From Mesorhizobium sp. (GTDB lineage: Bacteria > Pseudomonadota > Alphaproteobacteria > Rhizobiales > Rhizobiaceae), in assembly GCA_004017275.1 (NCBI GenBank), contig SAKE01000003.1, forward strand, positions 202,299 to 266,298: 64,000 nucleotides of DNA, in the 5' to 3' direction. Within the stretch, counting starts at the first letter, position 1; the number at the start of each line of letters is the position of its first letter. Under the pieces are notes generated by a model. That model ran no database searches. It had not been told where the DNA came from and worked only from the letters and a program-made list of their open reading frames with translations. A program made the position numbers and the translations under genes. Below, piece after piece: positions 56,356 to 64,000 of the stretch.

Positions 56356-56772
56356 TCATTCCGCGACAGGGATGGACGGCGTCGACTTTTCAAACTGCGG
56401 CAGCCCGTCGTCGATCGAATAATAGTCGCCCTTGTCGCCGACAAAGATATGGCATTCACCCCCGAGGCTTGTCGGCCTGTCGAACGACCCCGCCATGACC
56501 GAAATGTAGTCCTGGTCTCGCGGCTTCCAGAACAGTACCGACCCGCACGTCTTGCAAAAGCCGCGCCTGGCAAAGGCAGACGCTTCGAACCAGGTGATGC
56601 TTTCCGTGCCTTCGATCACGATGTCGGCGTTGGCAACATTGGTCGCGGCATAGAAATGTCCGCTCTGCTTGCGGCATTGTGAGCAGTGACAATAGACGAC
56701 GCCACGCAACGCTCCGTGCGTTTTGAAGCGAACCGCTCCGCACAGACACGATCCCGCGTGATTGTCGCTCAT
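56356..56772 (-). CDS. GFA/CENP-V family zinc protein
   Basis: A 138-residue protein with the zinc-binding cysteines of the glutathione-dependent formaldehyde-activating (GFA) fold: GSCLCGAVRF, VVYCHCSQCRKQSG and RGFCKTCGSVLFW. Activity toward formaldehyde-glutathione is uncertain for most family members. The ATG at 56772 follows an excellent AGGAGG; the frame is open upstream to 56901 but that part is not conserved. Confidence 0.9.
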   Translation of the reverse strand: MSDNHAGSCLCGAVRFKTHGALRGVVYCHCSQCRKQSGHFYAATNVANADIVIEGTESITWFEASAFARRGFCKTCGSVLFWKPRDQDYISVMAGSFDRPTSLGGECHIFVGDKGDYYSIDDGLPQFEKSTPSIPVAE

Positions 56773-57182
56773 TTCGACCTCCTTGAGGAAACTCTGCCTG
56801 GCATCAGCATCCTCGTCAGGATTCCAGCTTTGCGACGACCACACGCAAGCAAATGCGACATGTACTGGCGTGGCGCATCCGGAATTCGGTTTCATTTTCA
56901 AGAGCGCGATGCGCGAATTTCGGATTCAAAGCCACCAAACCGGCGTCGTTTTCGATTGTTGGCGCGCAAATTTAAGCTTTTACAGCCGCAAGTGGAGAAA
57001 AACTGTGGGATCTCTGCAAATTAAGGAAACTTTAGCGCTGGCGCATTTATGGTCACGGCAAGCGAAGGTCGTGGGTGGGGACGCGGCCTTCGCAAGTTGT
57101 TCTAGACTGTCTGTCGCATTCCCCAGGTCGGCGACAAAGGGAACCCGAGAATCTGTGGCGGGATCCGAGGGGAAGAATCAAA
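56773..57182. other. 410-bp intergenic region between divergent genes
   Basis: It separates the GFA gene (minus) from the diguanylate cyclase gene (plus) and must hold both promoters. The stretch 56930-57050 is noticeably AT-rich. No tRNA, terminator or confident promoter was identified. The frame open from 57075 into the cyclase is an N-terminal extension without family similarity. Confidence 0.4.
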
Positions 57183-58253
57183 ATGCAGCCGGCAGCTCTC
57201 CCGACCGAACGAAGCACCGACATCGCAGCCAGTGTTGTTGCCACAATGCGCCAGCTGGGCGTGCTTAGCCTGCCGCGCAACTACGAGATTTTCTACGAGG
57301 CACTGAGCGGCACCAATCGCGAACTCAGCCTCGCCGTCGTTTCGCTGAGCAGCCGGCCGACACAGGATGAACTGGATCAGGTCGGGCGCACTTTCTTTGC
57401 CCACAACCATGGTCCGGGCATCGTCGAGCATGCCAGAGACGTCATTGCCAGGGAACTCGAGGAGGTTGCTTCGCTGTTGCGGAGCGAACGCAGCCACATC
57501 GAGAAATACGGCAGGATCCTCGATGAGACATCGAGCGGCCTCAGCGGCCGCAGCCTTCTGTCTCAGGATCTTTTGCAGAAGATCGCCAACGCCATGGCGA
57601 CTGCCACCAATTCGACGATCGACCACGGCAGGCAGGTGGCCTCGACGCTCAGCGACAAGACGGCTGAACTCGAGAGCGTCAAGGCGAAGCTCGAAGAATA
57701 CAAGCGGCTGGCCGACACTGATCCCTTGACCCAGATCTGGAATCGCCGCGCCTTCGACAAGGAAATCACCAGGATCTACAACAGTAACAGGGGTATCCTG
57801 TTCAACGCCCTGGTCCTTGCCGACATCGACCGCTTCAAGGACATCAACGACCGCTATGGCCATCCGGTCGGCGACAAGATCATCCAGAGCATCGCCGACA
57901 TCTTCCAGACCAGCATTCGCGGCGACATGTTCGTCGCCCGCACCGGTGGCGAGGAGTTCGCGCTGATCATCGAGGGCGCCAGCGAGGACGCCACCTACGA
58001 GGTCGCCGAACGCATTCGCGCGCTGATCGAGCAGACGCCGTTCACCAGCAGCCAGACCGGCACCAATTACGGCACCGTCACCGTCTCGATGGGCATCTGC
58101 ATGGCATCCGAGGCCGAGGGACCGGAGGATCTCTACACCAAGGCCGACCGGGCGCTCTACCGCTCGAAGGTCAGCGGCCGCAACCGCGTCACCAGACACT
58201 CGGCGATGGCTGGCCGGACCGGCAAGAGCTGGCTGCTCTACAAGAAGGACTGA
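57183..58253 (+). CDS. GGDEF diguanylate cyclase, cytoplasmic
   Basis: A 356-residue enzyme predicted to make cyclic di-GMP. No membrane segment is seen. An N-terminal helical domain of unknown role (about 1-160) is followed by a coiled coil (about 155-178) and the GGDEF domain (DTDPLTQIWNRRAFDKEI start, active-site GGEEF at 255-259). The inhibitory I-site RxxD is absent: Arg246 is present but Met249 replaces the Asp. GAGGGG precedes the ATG at 57183 by about 10 nt. It ends at a bidirectional terminator. Confidence 0.9.
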   Translation: MQPAALPTERSTDIAASVVATMRQLGVLSLPRNYEIFYEALSGTNRELSLAVVSLSSRPTQDELDQVGRTFFAHNHGPGIVEHARDVIARELEEVASLLRSERSHIEKYGRILDETSSGLSGRSLLSQDLLQKIANAMATATNSTIDHGRQVASTLSDKTAELESVKAKLEEYKRLADTDPLTQIWNRRAFDKEITRIYNSNRGILFNALVLADIDRFKDINDRYGHPVGDKIIQSIADIFQTSIRGDMFVARTGGEEFALIIEGASEDATYEVAERIRALIEQTPFTSSQTGTNYGTVTVSMGICMASEAEGPEDLYTKADRALYRSKVSGRNRVTRHSAMAGRTGKSWLLYKKD

Positions 58254-58271
58254 CAGCAGAGCTGAAAACAG

Positions 58272-58301
58272 AAAAGGCGCCGGATTTCCCAGGCGCCTTT
58301 T
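58272..58301. terminator. Bidirectional terminator
   Basis: AAAAGGCGCC (58272-58281), a 10-nt loop, GGCGCCTTTT (58292-58301), followed by TC on the plus strand and preceded by an A-run, so it works for the cyclase gene and the convergent DAHP synthase gene. Confidence 0.85.
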
Positions 58302-58330
58302 TCGTGGGTTCATTCAGATCGCTGCGAAAA

Positions 58331-59704
58331 TCAGCCGTTGACGGCCTGCTTGTGCTGCACCGGGTGGCTCTTCTTCAACAGGTCCGACACCAGGAAGGCC
58401 AGCTCGATCGCCTGGTCGGCGTTAAGGCGCGGATCGCAATGGGTGTGGTAGCGGTCCTGCAACTCCTCGGCGGTGATGGCACGCGCGCCACCGGTGCATT
58501 CGGTGACGTTCTTGCCGGTCATTTCGACATGGATGCCGCCCGGATGCGTGCCTTCGGCACGATGCACCTCGAAGAAGGTCTGCACCTCCTTCAGGATGCG
58601 GTCGAATGGCCGCGTCTTGTAGCCGGCGGCCTCGATCGTGTTGCCATGCATCGGGTCCGACGACCACACCACGCTGCGGCCTTCCTTCTGCACTGCGCGC
58701 ACAAGCTTCGGCAGATAATCGGCGACCTTGTCGGAACCGAAGCGTGCGATCAGCGTCAGCCGGCCGGGTTCGTTCTCGGGGTTGAGCAGATCGATCAGTT
58801 CCAGCAAGCCGTCCGGCGTCAGCGACGGGCCGCATTTCAGGCCGAGCGGGTTCTTGATGCCGCGGCAATATTCGACATGCGCGTGGTCTGGCTGGCGCGT
58901 GCGGTCGCCGATCCAGATCATGTGGCCTGAGGTGGCGTACCAGTCGCCGGACGTCGAATCGACGCGGGTCAGCGCCTCCTCATAGCCGAGCAGCAGCGCC
59001 TCGTGGCTGGTGTAGAAATCGGTCTCGCGCAGCGCGTAGTTGGTTTCCGAGGTGATGCCGACAGCCTTCATGAAGTCCATCGTCTCGGTGATGCGATTGG
59101 CGAGCGACTCATATTTTTCGCCCTGAGGGCTGTCGGACACGAAGCCGAGCATCCAGCTATGCACATTCTCCAGGCTGGCATATCCGCCCTGCGCGAAGGC
59201 GCGCAGAAGGTTGAGCGTCGCCGCCGACTGGCGGTACGCCATTGCCTGGCGAGCAGGATCTGGAATGCGTGACTTCTGGTCGAATTCGATGCCGTTGATG
59301 ATGTCGCCGCGATAGCTGGGCAGCGTCACCTCGCCCTTGGTCTCGTTGTCGGACGAGCGCGGCTTGGCGAACTGGCCGGCAACGCGGCCGACCTTCACCA
59401 CCGGCTGCGCGCCGGCGAAGGTGAGCACCACCGACATCTGCAGGAAAACGCGGAAGAAGTCGCGGATGTTGTCCGCGCCATGCTCGGCAAAGCTCTCGGC
59501 GCAATCGCCGCCCTGGAGAAGGAATGCGTCACCGGCAGCGACAGAAGCAAGCTGCTTCTTCAGCTTGCGTGCCTCACCGGCAAAAACCAGCGGTGGAAAG
59601 GTGGCGAGCTGGGCTTCCGTGCTCTTCAGCGCTGCAAGGTCCGGATAGGCAGGAACCTGCTTGATCGGCTTTGCTCTCCACGAATTCGGCGACCATTTCG
59701 TCAT
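58331..59704 (-). CDS. Class II 3-deoxy-7-phosphoheptulonate (DAHP) synthase
   Basis: First enzyme of the shikimate pathway, condensing phosphoenolpyruvate with erythrose-4-phosphate. The 457-residue plant-like (class II) form shows [60 protein letters not shown] and [20 protein letters not shown]. The ATG at 59704 ([20 protein letters not shown]) matches the family start. Feedback control cannot be judged from sequence. It stands alone, with the shared terminator at its end. Confidence 0.95.
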   Translation of the reverse strand: MTKWSPNSWRAKPIKQVPAYPDLAALKSTEAQLATFPPLVFAGEARKLKKQLASVAAGDAFLLQGGDCAESFAEHGADNIRDFFRVFLQMSVVLTFAGAQPVVKVGRVAGQFAKPRSSDNETKGEVTLPSYRGDIINGIEFDQKSRIPDPARQAMAYRQSAATLNLLRAFAQGGYASLENVHSWMLGFVSDSPQGEKYESLANRITETMDFMKAVGITSETNYALRETDFYTSHEALLLGYEEALTRVDSTSGDWYATSGHMIWIGDRTRQPDHAHVEYCRGIKNPLGLKCGPSLTPDGLLELIDLLNPENEPGRLTLIARFGSDKVADYLPKLVRAVQKEGRSVVWSSDPMHGNTIEAAGYKTRPFDRILKEVQTFFEVHRAEGTHPGGIHVEMTGKNVTECTGGARAITAEELQDRYHTHCDPRLNADQAIELAFLVSDLLKKSHPVQHKQAVNG

Positions 59705-59840
59705 CGCTGCACCCAACGCTCTTTCTGGCGAGCACCCTTGCCCACCATTTCCCGCCCCCAATGGGGTTGGCGGCTCCATACACGAAGCCGATTTCCTATT
59801 CTAGACCGGAATTCAAGCGCTGGCGAATGGTCCGGACCGG

Positions 59841-62800
59841 CTAGGCAGCCTTCTCCACCAGTCGCGCCAGCTGCGTCATAACCACCGCCGAACCCGCCAG
59901 CCGCTTCTCGGCCGTCGGCCAGTCGCGCACGAAGACGACGCTGTGGTCTGGCCGGATCTTGGCCAGCGAGCCCTGCTCGCCGATGAACCGGACAAGCCCG
60001 ACCGGGTTGGAGAATTCGCGCTTGCGGAAATGGATGACGACGCCCTTCGGGCCGGCATCCAGCTTCTCGACATTGGCCTTGCGACACAGCGCCTTGATGA
60101 AGACGATCTTCAACAGATGCTTCACCTCGTCCGGCAGCGGGCCGAAGCGGTCGATCAACTCGGCGCCGAAAGCATCGATTTCCTCGGTGTTTTCGAGATC
60201 GCCGAGGCGGCGATAGAGTGCCAGCCTGAGCTGCAGGTCCGGAACATAGCTTTCCGGGATCATCACCGCCGTGCCAACGGCGATCTGCGGCGACCAGCCG
60301 CCATCCTGGACCTCGCCGGAATCCTTCACCTCGGCGACGGCCTCTTCCAGCATCTGCTGGTAGAGTTCGAAACCGACCTCCTTGATGTGGCCTGACTGCT
60401 CTTCGCCGAGAAGATTGCCGGCGCCTCTTATATCGAGGTCGTGACTGGCGAGCTGGAAGCCGGCGCCCAGCGTGTCCAGCGATTGCAGCACCTTCAGCCG
60501 GCGCTCAGCGGTGTCGGTCAGCTTGCGGTTGGCCGGCAGCGTGAACAGCGCATAGGCACGCACCTTCGAGCGCCCGACGCGGCCGCGCAACTGGTAGAGC
60601 TGCGACAGGCCGAACATGTCGGCGCGATGGATGATCAGCGTGTTGGCGGTCGGAATATCGAGGCCGGATTCGACAATGGTCGTCGACAACAGCACGTCGT
60701 ACTGGCCGTCGTAGAAGGCGTTCATGATGTCGTCGAGTTCGCCCGGCGGCATCTGGCCATGGGCCACCGCCACCTTCAGTTCAGGCACGGATTCTTTCAG
60801 GAAATCATGGATTTCTGACAAATCGCTGATGCGCGGGACGACATAGAAGGAATGCCCGCCGCGATAGCGCTCGCGCAGCAGCGTCTCGCGAATGACAAGC
60901 GGATCGAAGGGCGAGATGAAGGTACGCACCGCCATTCGGTCGACCGGCGGCGTGGCCATCAGCGACAGTTCGCGCACCCCCGTCAGCGCCAGTTGCAGCG
61001 TGCGCGGGATCGGCGTCGCCGACAGCGTCAGCACGTGCACGTCGGTCTTCAAATCCTTCAGCCGCTCCTTGTGCTTGACGCCAAAATGCTGCTCCTCATC
61101 GATGATCAAAAGGCCAAGGTTCTTGAACGAGATCGCGGAACCGAGCAGCGCATGGGTGCCAATGACGATGTCGACCTGCCCCTCGGCGATGCCTTTCTTG
61201 GTCTCGGCCAGTTCCTTGGCGCCGACCAGCCGCGATGCCTGGGCGACACGGATCGGCAGACCGGAAAAGCGCTGCGAGAATGTCTTGAAATGCTGGCGCG
61301 ACAACAACGTTGTCGGCACCACAACCGCCACCTGAAAACCCTCCATCGCCGCGATGAAGGCGGCGCGCAGTGCCACTTCGGTCTTGCCGAATCCGACATC
61401 GCCGCAAATCAGCCGGTCCATCGGCTTGCCGGCGGCGAGATCGTCGCGCACCGAGTCGATCGCCGTCTGCTGGTCGTCGGTCTCCTCATACGGGAAGCGG
61501 GCGGCGAACTCGCCATAGAGGCCTTCGGCTGGCACCAGTGGCGGTGCGGAGCGCATCTGCCGCTCGGCGGCGATGCGGATCAGTTGCCCGGCCATGTCGA
61601 GCAGGCGCTTCTTCAACCGCGCTTTGCGCGATTGCCAGGCGCCGCCGCCAAGCTTGTCCAGCGTCGCCTCAGCTGTGTCAGAACCGTAGCGCGACAGAAG
61701 CTCGATGTTCTCGACCGGCAGGAACAGCCGGTCGTCGCCGGCATAGTGGATTTCCAGGCAATCATGCGGCGCGCCGACCGCTTCGATCGTGCGCAGGCCG
61801 ATGAAACGGCCGATGCCATGGTCGGCATGGACGACAATGTCGCCGGCCGACAGCGCCGAGGCTTCAGCAATGAAGTCCGAAGCCCGCTTCTTGCGTTTCG
61901 AGCGTCGGATCAGCCGGTCGCCCAAAATGTCCTGTTCGGCGACGACGACCAGTTTTTCGGTCTCGAAGCCGGATTCGAGCGGCAGCACCGCCAGGGCCGC
62001 CTGACCCGGCTCGAGCTTTTCGACTTCCGCCAGCGTCGCCACCTGCTTGAGGTTGCCGAGATGGTGTTCGGCAAGGATCTGGCCAAGCCGGTCGAGCGAG
62101 CCTTCGGTCCAGCCGGCGATGACGACACGGCGGCGCGCCGCGCGCTCATCGGCGATGTGCTTGACGACGACATCGAACACATTGGCGTTCGGATCGGCGC
62201 GCTCCTCGACGAAGCTGCGGCCGTGGCGCGAACCGGCGTGATAGACTTTCTTGGCGCCGGCGTCAGGCGCGTCGAACGGCGTAAAATCGATCGCTTCGCG
62301 CGGCCCGAGCGAGGCAATCAGGTTATCCGGCGAGAGATACAGCAGGTCCGGCGCCACTGGCTTGTAGGGCACGGCATCCTTCAATGCACCGTCGGCCTGC
62401 TTCTTACGCGCCTCGTAATGGTCGAGGATCAGCGTGTGGCGCTCGGCCAGCGCCTCATGCGCCAGATGGTCGAAGACGACAGGCGTATCAGGCAGATAGT
62501 CGAACACCGTCTCCAGCCGCTCATAGAAGAACGGCAGCCAGTGTTCCATGCCGGCAAAGCGTCTGCCCTCGCTGACCGCCGCATAGAGCCCGTCGTCGCG
62601 CTGGGGAGCGCCAAAGGCTTCGATGTAGGATCGGCGGAAACGGCTGATCGTTTCCGGCGTCAGCGCCACCTCACTCATCGCCTGCAGCGCCATCGACTTG
62701 CGCTGCCCGGTGGTGCGCTGGGTGGCGGCATCGAAGACGCGGATCGATTCCAGCGTGTCGCCGAAGAAATCGAGCCTGAGCGCTTCGGTCCAGCCGGGCG

Positions 62801-63338
62801 CGAACAGGTCGAGAATGCCGCCGCGCACCGCGAACTCGCCGATGCCGCGCACGGTCGGCACGCGCTCGAAGCCGGACGTTTCGAGCCGCGACACCAGCGC
62901 GTTCATGTCGATCTGGTTGCCTGGCCTGGCATGGAAAGTCTGTGCCTCGACCAGTTCGGCCGGCGGAATGCGCTGCAGCAGCGCATTGGCCGTGGTGAGG
63001 ATGACGGCGCGGTGCGGTTTCTTCGCCAGTGCAATCATCGCGGTCAGCGCATCGAGGCGCTTGGCGGCGGCGTCCGAACCGGGCGAGACGCGGTCATAGG
63101 GCAGACAATCCCAGGCCGGCAGCTCCAGCACCGGCAGGCCGGGCGCCGCGAAGGACAGCGCCTCGATGATCGCCGGCAGGCGCTGGCCGTCGCGCGCGAC
63201 GAACAGCACCGGCTTGTCGGGCGCGATTTCCAGCGCCGCCTGCACCAGCGCAAAGGCTTCGTAGCCGTCGGCGACGCCGTCGACGATGAACTGGCCGGCG
63301 CGGCCTTTCGGCAGACCGATGGTGGGGATGAGGCTCAT
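59841..63338 (-). CDS. mfd: Transcription-repair coupling factor Mfd
   Basis: Removes RNA polymerase stalled at DNA lesions and recruits UvrA. The 1165-residue protein has the UvrB-homology region at the N-terminus (VLELPAWDCLPYDRVSPGSD), the RNA-polymerase-interacting domain (DIVVHADHGIGRFIGL), and the superfamily 2 translocase with Walker A GDVGFGKTE (Lys652), DEEQ (747-750), SATPIPRTLQL and QLRGRVGRS, then the C-terminal TRCF domain. The ATG at 63338 is used; the frame extends to 63389. It lies 72 bp downstream of sdhE on the same strand. Confidence 0.97.
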   Translation of the reverse strand: MSLIPTIGLPKGRAGQFIVDGVADGYEAFALVQAALEIAPDKPVLFVARDGQRLPAIIEALSFAAPGLPVLELPAWDCLPYDRVSPGSDAAAKRLDALTAMIALAKKPHRAVILTTANALLQRIPPAELVEAQTFHARPGNQIDMNALVSRLETSGFERVPTVRGIGEFAVRGGILDLFAPGWTEALRLDFFGDTLESIRVFDAATQRTTGQRKSMALQAMSEVALTPETISRFRRSYIEAFGAPQRDDGLYAAVSEGRRFAGMEHWLPFFYERLETVFDYLPDTPVVFDHLAHEALAERHTLILDHYEARKKQADGALKDAVPYKPVAPDLLYLSPDNLIASLGPREAIDFTPFDAPDAGAKKVYHAGSRHGRSFVEERADPNANVFDVVVKHIADERAARRRVVIAGWTEGSLDRLGQILAEHHLGNLKQVATLAEVEKLEPGQAALAVLPLESGFETEKLVVVAEQDILGDRLIRRSKRKKRASDFIAEASALSAGDIVVHADHGIGRFIGLRTIEAVGAPHDCLEIHYAGDDRLFLPVENIELLSRYGSDTAEATLDKLGGGAWQSRKARLKKRLLDMAGQLIRIAAERQMRSAPPLVPAEGLYGEFAARFPYEETDDQQTAIDSVRDDLAAGKPMDRLICGDVGFGKTEVALRAAFIAAMEGFQVAVVVPTTLLSRQHFKTFSQRFSGLPIRVAQASRLVGAKELAETKKGIAEGQVDIVIGTHALLGSAISFKNLGLLIIDEEQHFGVKHKERLKDLKTDVHVLTLSATPIPRTLQLALTGVRELSLMATPPVDRMAVRTFISPFDPLVIRETLLRERYRGGHSFYVVPRISDLSEIHDFLKESVPELKVAVAHGQMPPGELDDIMNAFYDGQYDVLLSTTIVESGLDIPTANTLIIHRADMFGLSQLYQLRGRVGRSKVRAYALFTLPANRKLTDTAERRLKVLQSLDTLGAGFQLASHDLDIRGAGNLLGEEQSGHIKEVGFELYQQMLEEAVAEVKDSGEVQDGGWSPQIAVGTAVMIPESYVPDLQLRLALYRRLGDLENTEEIDAFGAELIDRFGPLPDEVKHLLKIVFIKALCRKANVEKLDAGPKGVVIHFRKREFSNPVGLVRFIGEQGSLAKIRPDHSVVFVRDWPTAEKRLAGSAVVMTQLARLVEKAA

Positions 63339-63410
63339 GAAATCACGGTCTTGTTTTGTCGCAACTCCGAACGGAAAACCGCTTCGCACTTTTCCTGGAA
63401 TTGCTTGTGT

Positions 63411-63701
63411 TCAGAATGTCATCGAGTGGCGGAAAGCCAGGATCTTTTTCAGGACGGCACAATCGACGTCCGCCGGCACCGGGCGTTCGCCAGTGACCAT
63501 GGGCAGGAATTCGGTGTCGGGAATGTCGAGGAGCCTCTCATATTGGTCGATTTCCTCGCCGGTCAAGGCGCCGATCTCGGCGTCGGCGAAAGTGCCGAGG
63601 ATCAAGTCCATCTCGCGCATGCCACGATGCCAGGAGCGGAACAGAAGCTTGCGGCGGCGGGCGTCCAGCCCTTCGCTTGATCTCGTCGTTCCGGTCATCA
63701 T
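63411..63701 (-). CDS. sdhE: Succinate dehydrogenase assembly factor SdhE (DUF339)
   Basis: A 96-residue protein that assists covalent FAD attachment to succinate dehydrogenase. The conserved block RRRKLLFRSWHRGMREMDLILGTF contains the RGxxE motif (RGMRE), and LTGEEIDQYERLLDIPDTEF follows. Two adjacent ATGs (63701 and 63698) are possible; AAGGA is 6 nt from the first. It probably forms an operon with mfd. Confidence 0.92.
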   Translation of the reverse strand: MMTGTTRSSEGLDARRRKLLFRSWHRGMREMDLILGTFADAEIGALTGEEIDQYERLLDIPDTEFLPMVTGERPVPADVDCAVLKKILAFRHSMTF

Positions 63702-63854
63702 GCCGCATCCTTGCTTGCTGCGGCGCATATAGCGTGGATAGAAGGGGCTGTCAGCCTTGCAACGGCCGTGTCGGCGTCTAACATCCCGGTGTGACAAACA
63801 TTCCTGACAGTATCGGCGCGAGCATCCCCTCTGTCCTGCCGGACATCTCCGGCA

Positions 63855-64000
63855 CTTCACCCTCCCCCTTGTGGGGAGGGTCGGCGAGCGCGCTTCGCAA
63901 AGCGAAGGGAGTGAGACGGGGTGGGGGTGCGACGCTGGTTCTCCGCTTTCCCTGGAAAATGGGCGCGCCGGCTCCCCCCCCCCGCTCCGCTTCGCGGATC
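63855..64000. repeat. Palindromic intergenic repeat element, cut by the window edge
   Basis: Beyond the sdhE upstream region are nested inverted repeats: ACCCTCCCC (63859-63867) with GGGGAGGGT (63873-63881), and CTTCGC-AAA-GCGAAG (63893-63907), followed by GAGTGAGACGGGGTGGGGGT and a run of ten C (63974-63983). The pattern matches, from memory, GC-rich repeats scattered between genes in Mesorhizobium. The element is incomplete here. Confidence 0.6.

Noticed and set aside
60852..63680. A 942-codon open frame on the plus strand opposite mfd
   Set aside because: It is an antisense shadow of a high-GC gene; its product is rich in Arg, Gln and His with no family motifs, whereas the minus-strand frame is unmistakable Mfd.
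63793..64000. An open frame from a GTG at 63793 to the window end
   Set aside because: It reads through the palindromic intergenic repeat and yields low-complexity sequence; no ribosome site or protein motif supports it.

Overview
The window looks like chromosomal DNA from a rhizobial alphaproteobacterium, most likely Mesorhizobium or a close relative. The evidence is the high-GC codon use, a CckA cell-cycle kinase, a single-cysteine DksA, a giant GPR/RgsE-type polar-growth protein, a DUF2865 protein, and (at the right edge) a palindromic intergenic element of a kind I associate with Mesorhizobium genomes. The genus is inferred by eye, not by a search. No rRNA, tRNA, CRISPR array, prophage or insertion sequence was seen. 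The content is mostly core housekeeping, with small accessory spots.

Layout. 1-3.0 kb: start of a urea ABC transporter operon on the minus strand (urtA, then urtB cut by the window edge), with a textbook sigma-54 promoter and a strong hairpin between the two genes. 3.2-5.8 kb: a small secreted protein ending in tandem 25-bp hairpin repeats, then a Tat-exported PhoX-type phosphatase. 5.8-10.7 kb: purine nucleoside phosphorylase, the hybrid kinase CckA, a FliO-like protein and DksA. 11-15.2 kb: a SixA-like phosphatase, the YcjX/YcjF pair, and two small exported proteins. 15.3-20.3 kb: a NepI-like efflux pump with an AraC regulator, a Kef-type cation/proton antiporter and a DUF924 protein. 20.4-22.1 kb: the folate operon folP-folB-folK. 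22.2-26.5 kb: a DUF922 putative metalloprotease, a DHA2 drug exporter, a ferredoxin-NADP reductase with its probable 2Fe-2S ferredoxin, and a stand-alone Hpt phosphotransfer protein. 26.8-33.0 kb: the 2058-residue GPR-like protein with a countable array of 36- and 29-residue coiled-coil repeats. 33.1-33.7 kb: a DEDDh exonuclease.

33.8-37.9 kb: an Mla-type lipid transport operon on the minus strand (STAS-MlaE permease, MlaF ATPase, MlaD MCE protein, auxiliary lipoprotein). 38-42 kb: an enolase-superfamily epimerase, an MFS transporter overlapping it tail to tail, an LpxH-like phosphoesterase, and an SDR protein lacking the catalytic Tyr and Lys. 42.1-47.1 kb: malic enzyme with a phosphotransacetylase-like tail, a DUF2865 protein and glutamyl-tRNA synthetase, the last two overlapping by 83 bp tail to tail. 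47.1-47.4 kb: an orphan promoter-terminator unit that may encode a very short RNA. 47.4-51.5 kb: a GNAT-like protein, an ABC exporter and a small GNAT enzyme. 51.5-59.7 kb: NAD synthetase, a DNA-3-methyladenine glycosylase, DUF1003 and DedA proteins, a hemerythrin-like protein, diacylglycerol kinase, a GFA-family protein, a diguanylate cyclase and class II DAHP synthase. 59.8-63.7 kb: mfd and sdhE.

Functional themes are nutrient scavenging (urea, organic phosphate), envelope maintenance and polar growth (Mla, GPR, DgkA, LpxH-like, DedA), phosphorelay signalling (CckA, Hpt, GGDEF), and core metabolism (folate, NAD, aromatic amino acids, malate). I see no obvious defence or biosynthetic island. 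The strongest leads for something new are the repeat architecture of the GPR-like protein beside an orphan Hpt protein, the short orphan transcription unit upstream of gltX, and the tandem hairpins at the end of the small secreted gene.
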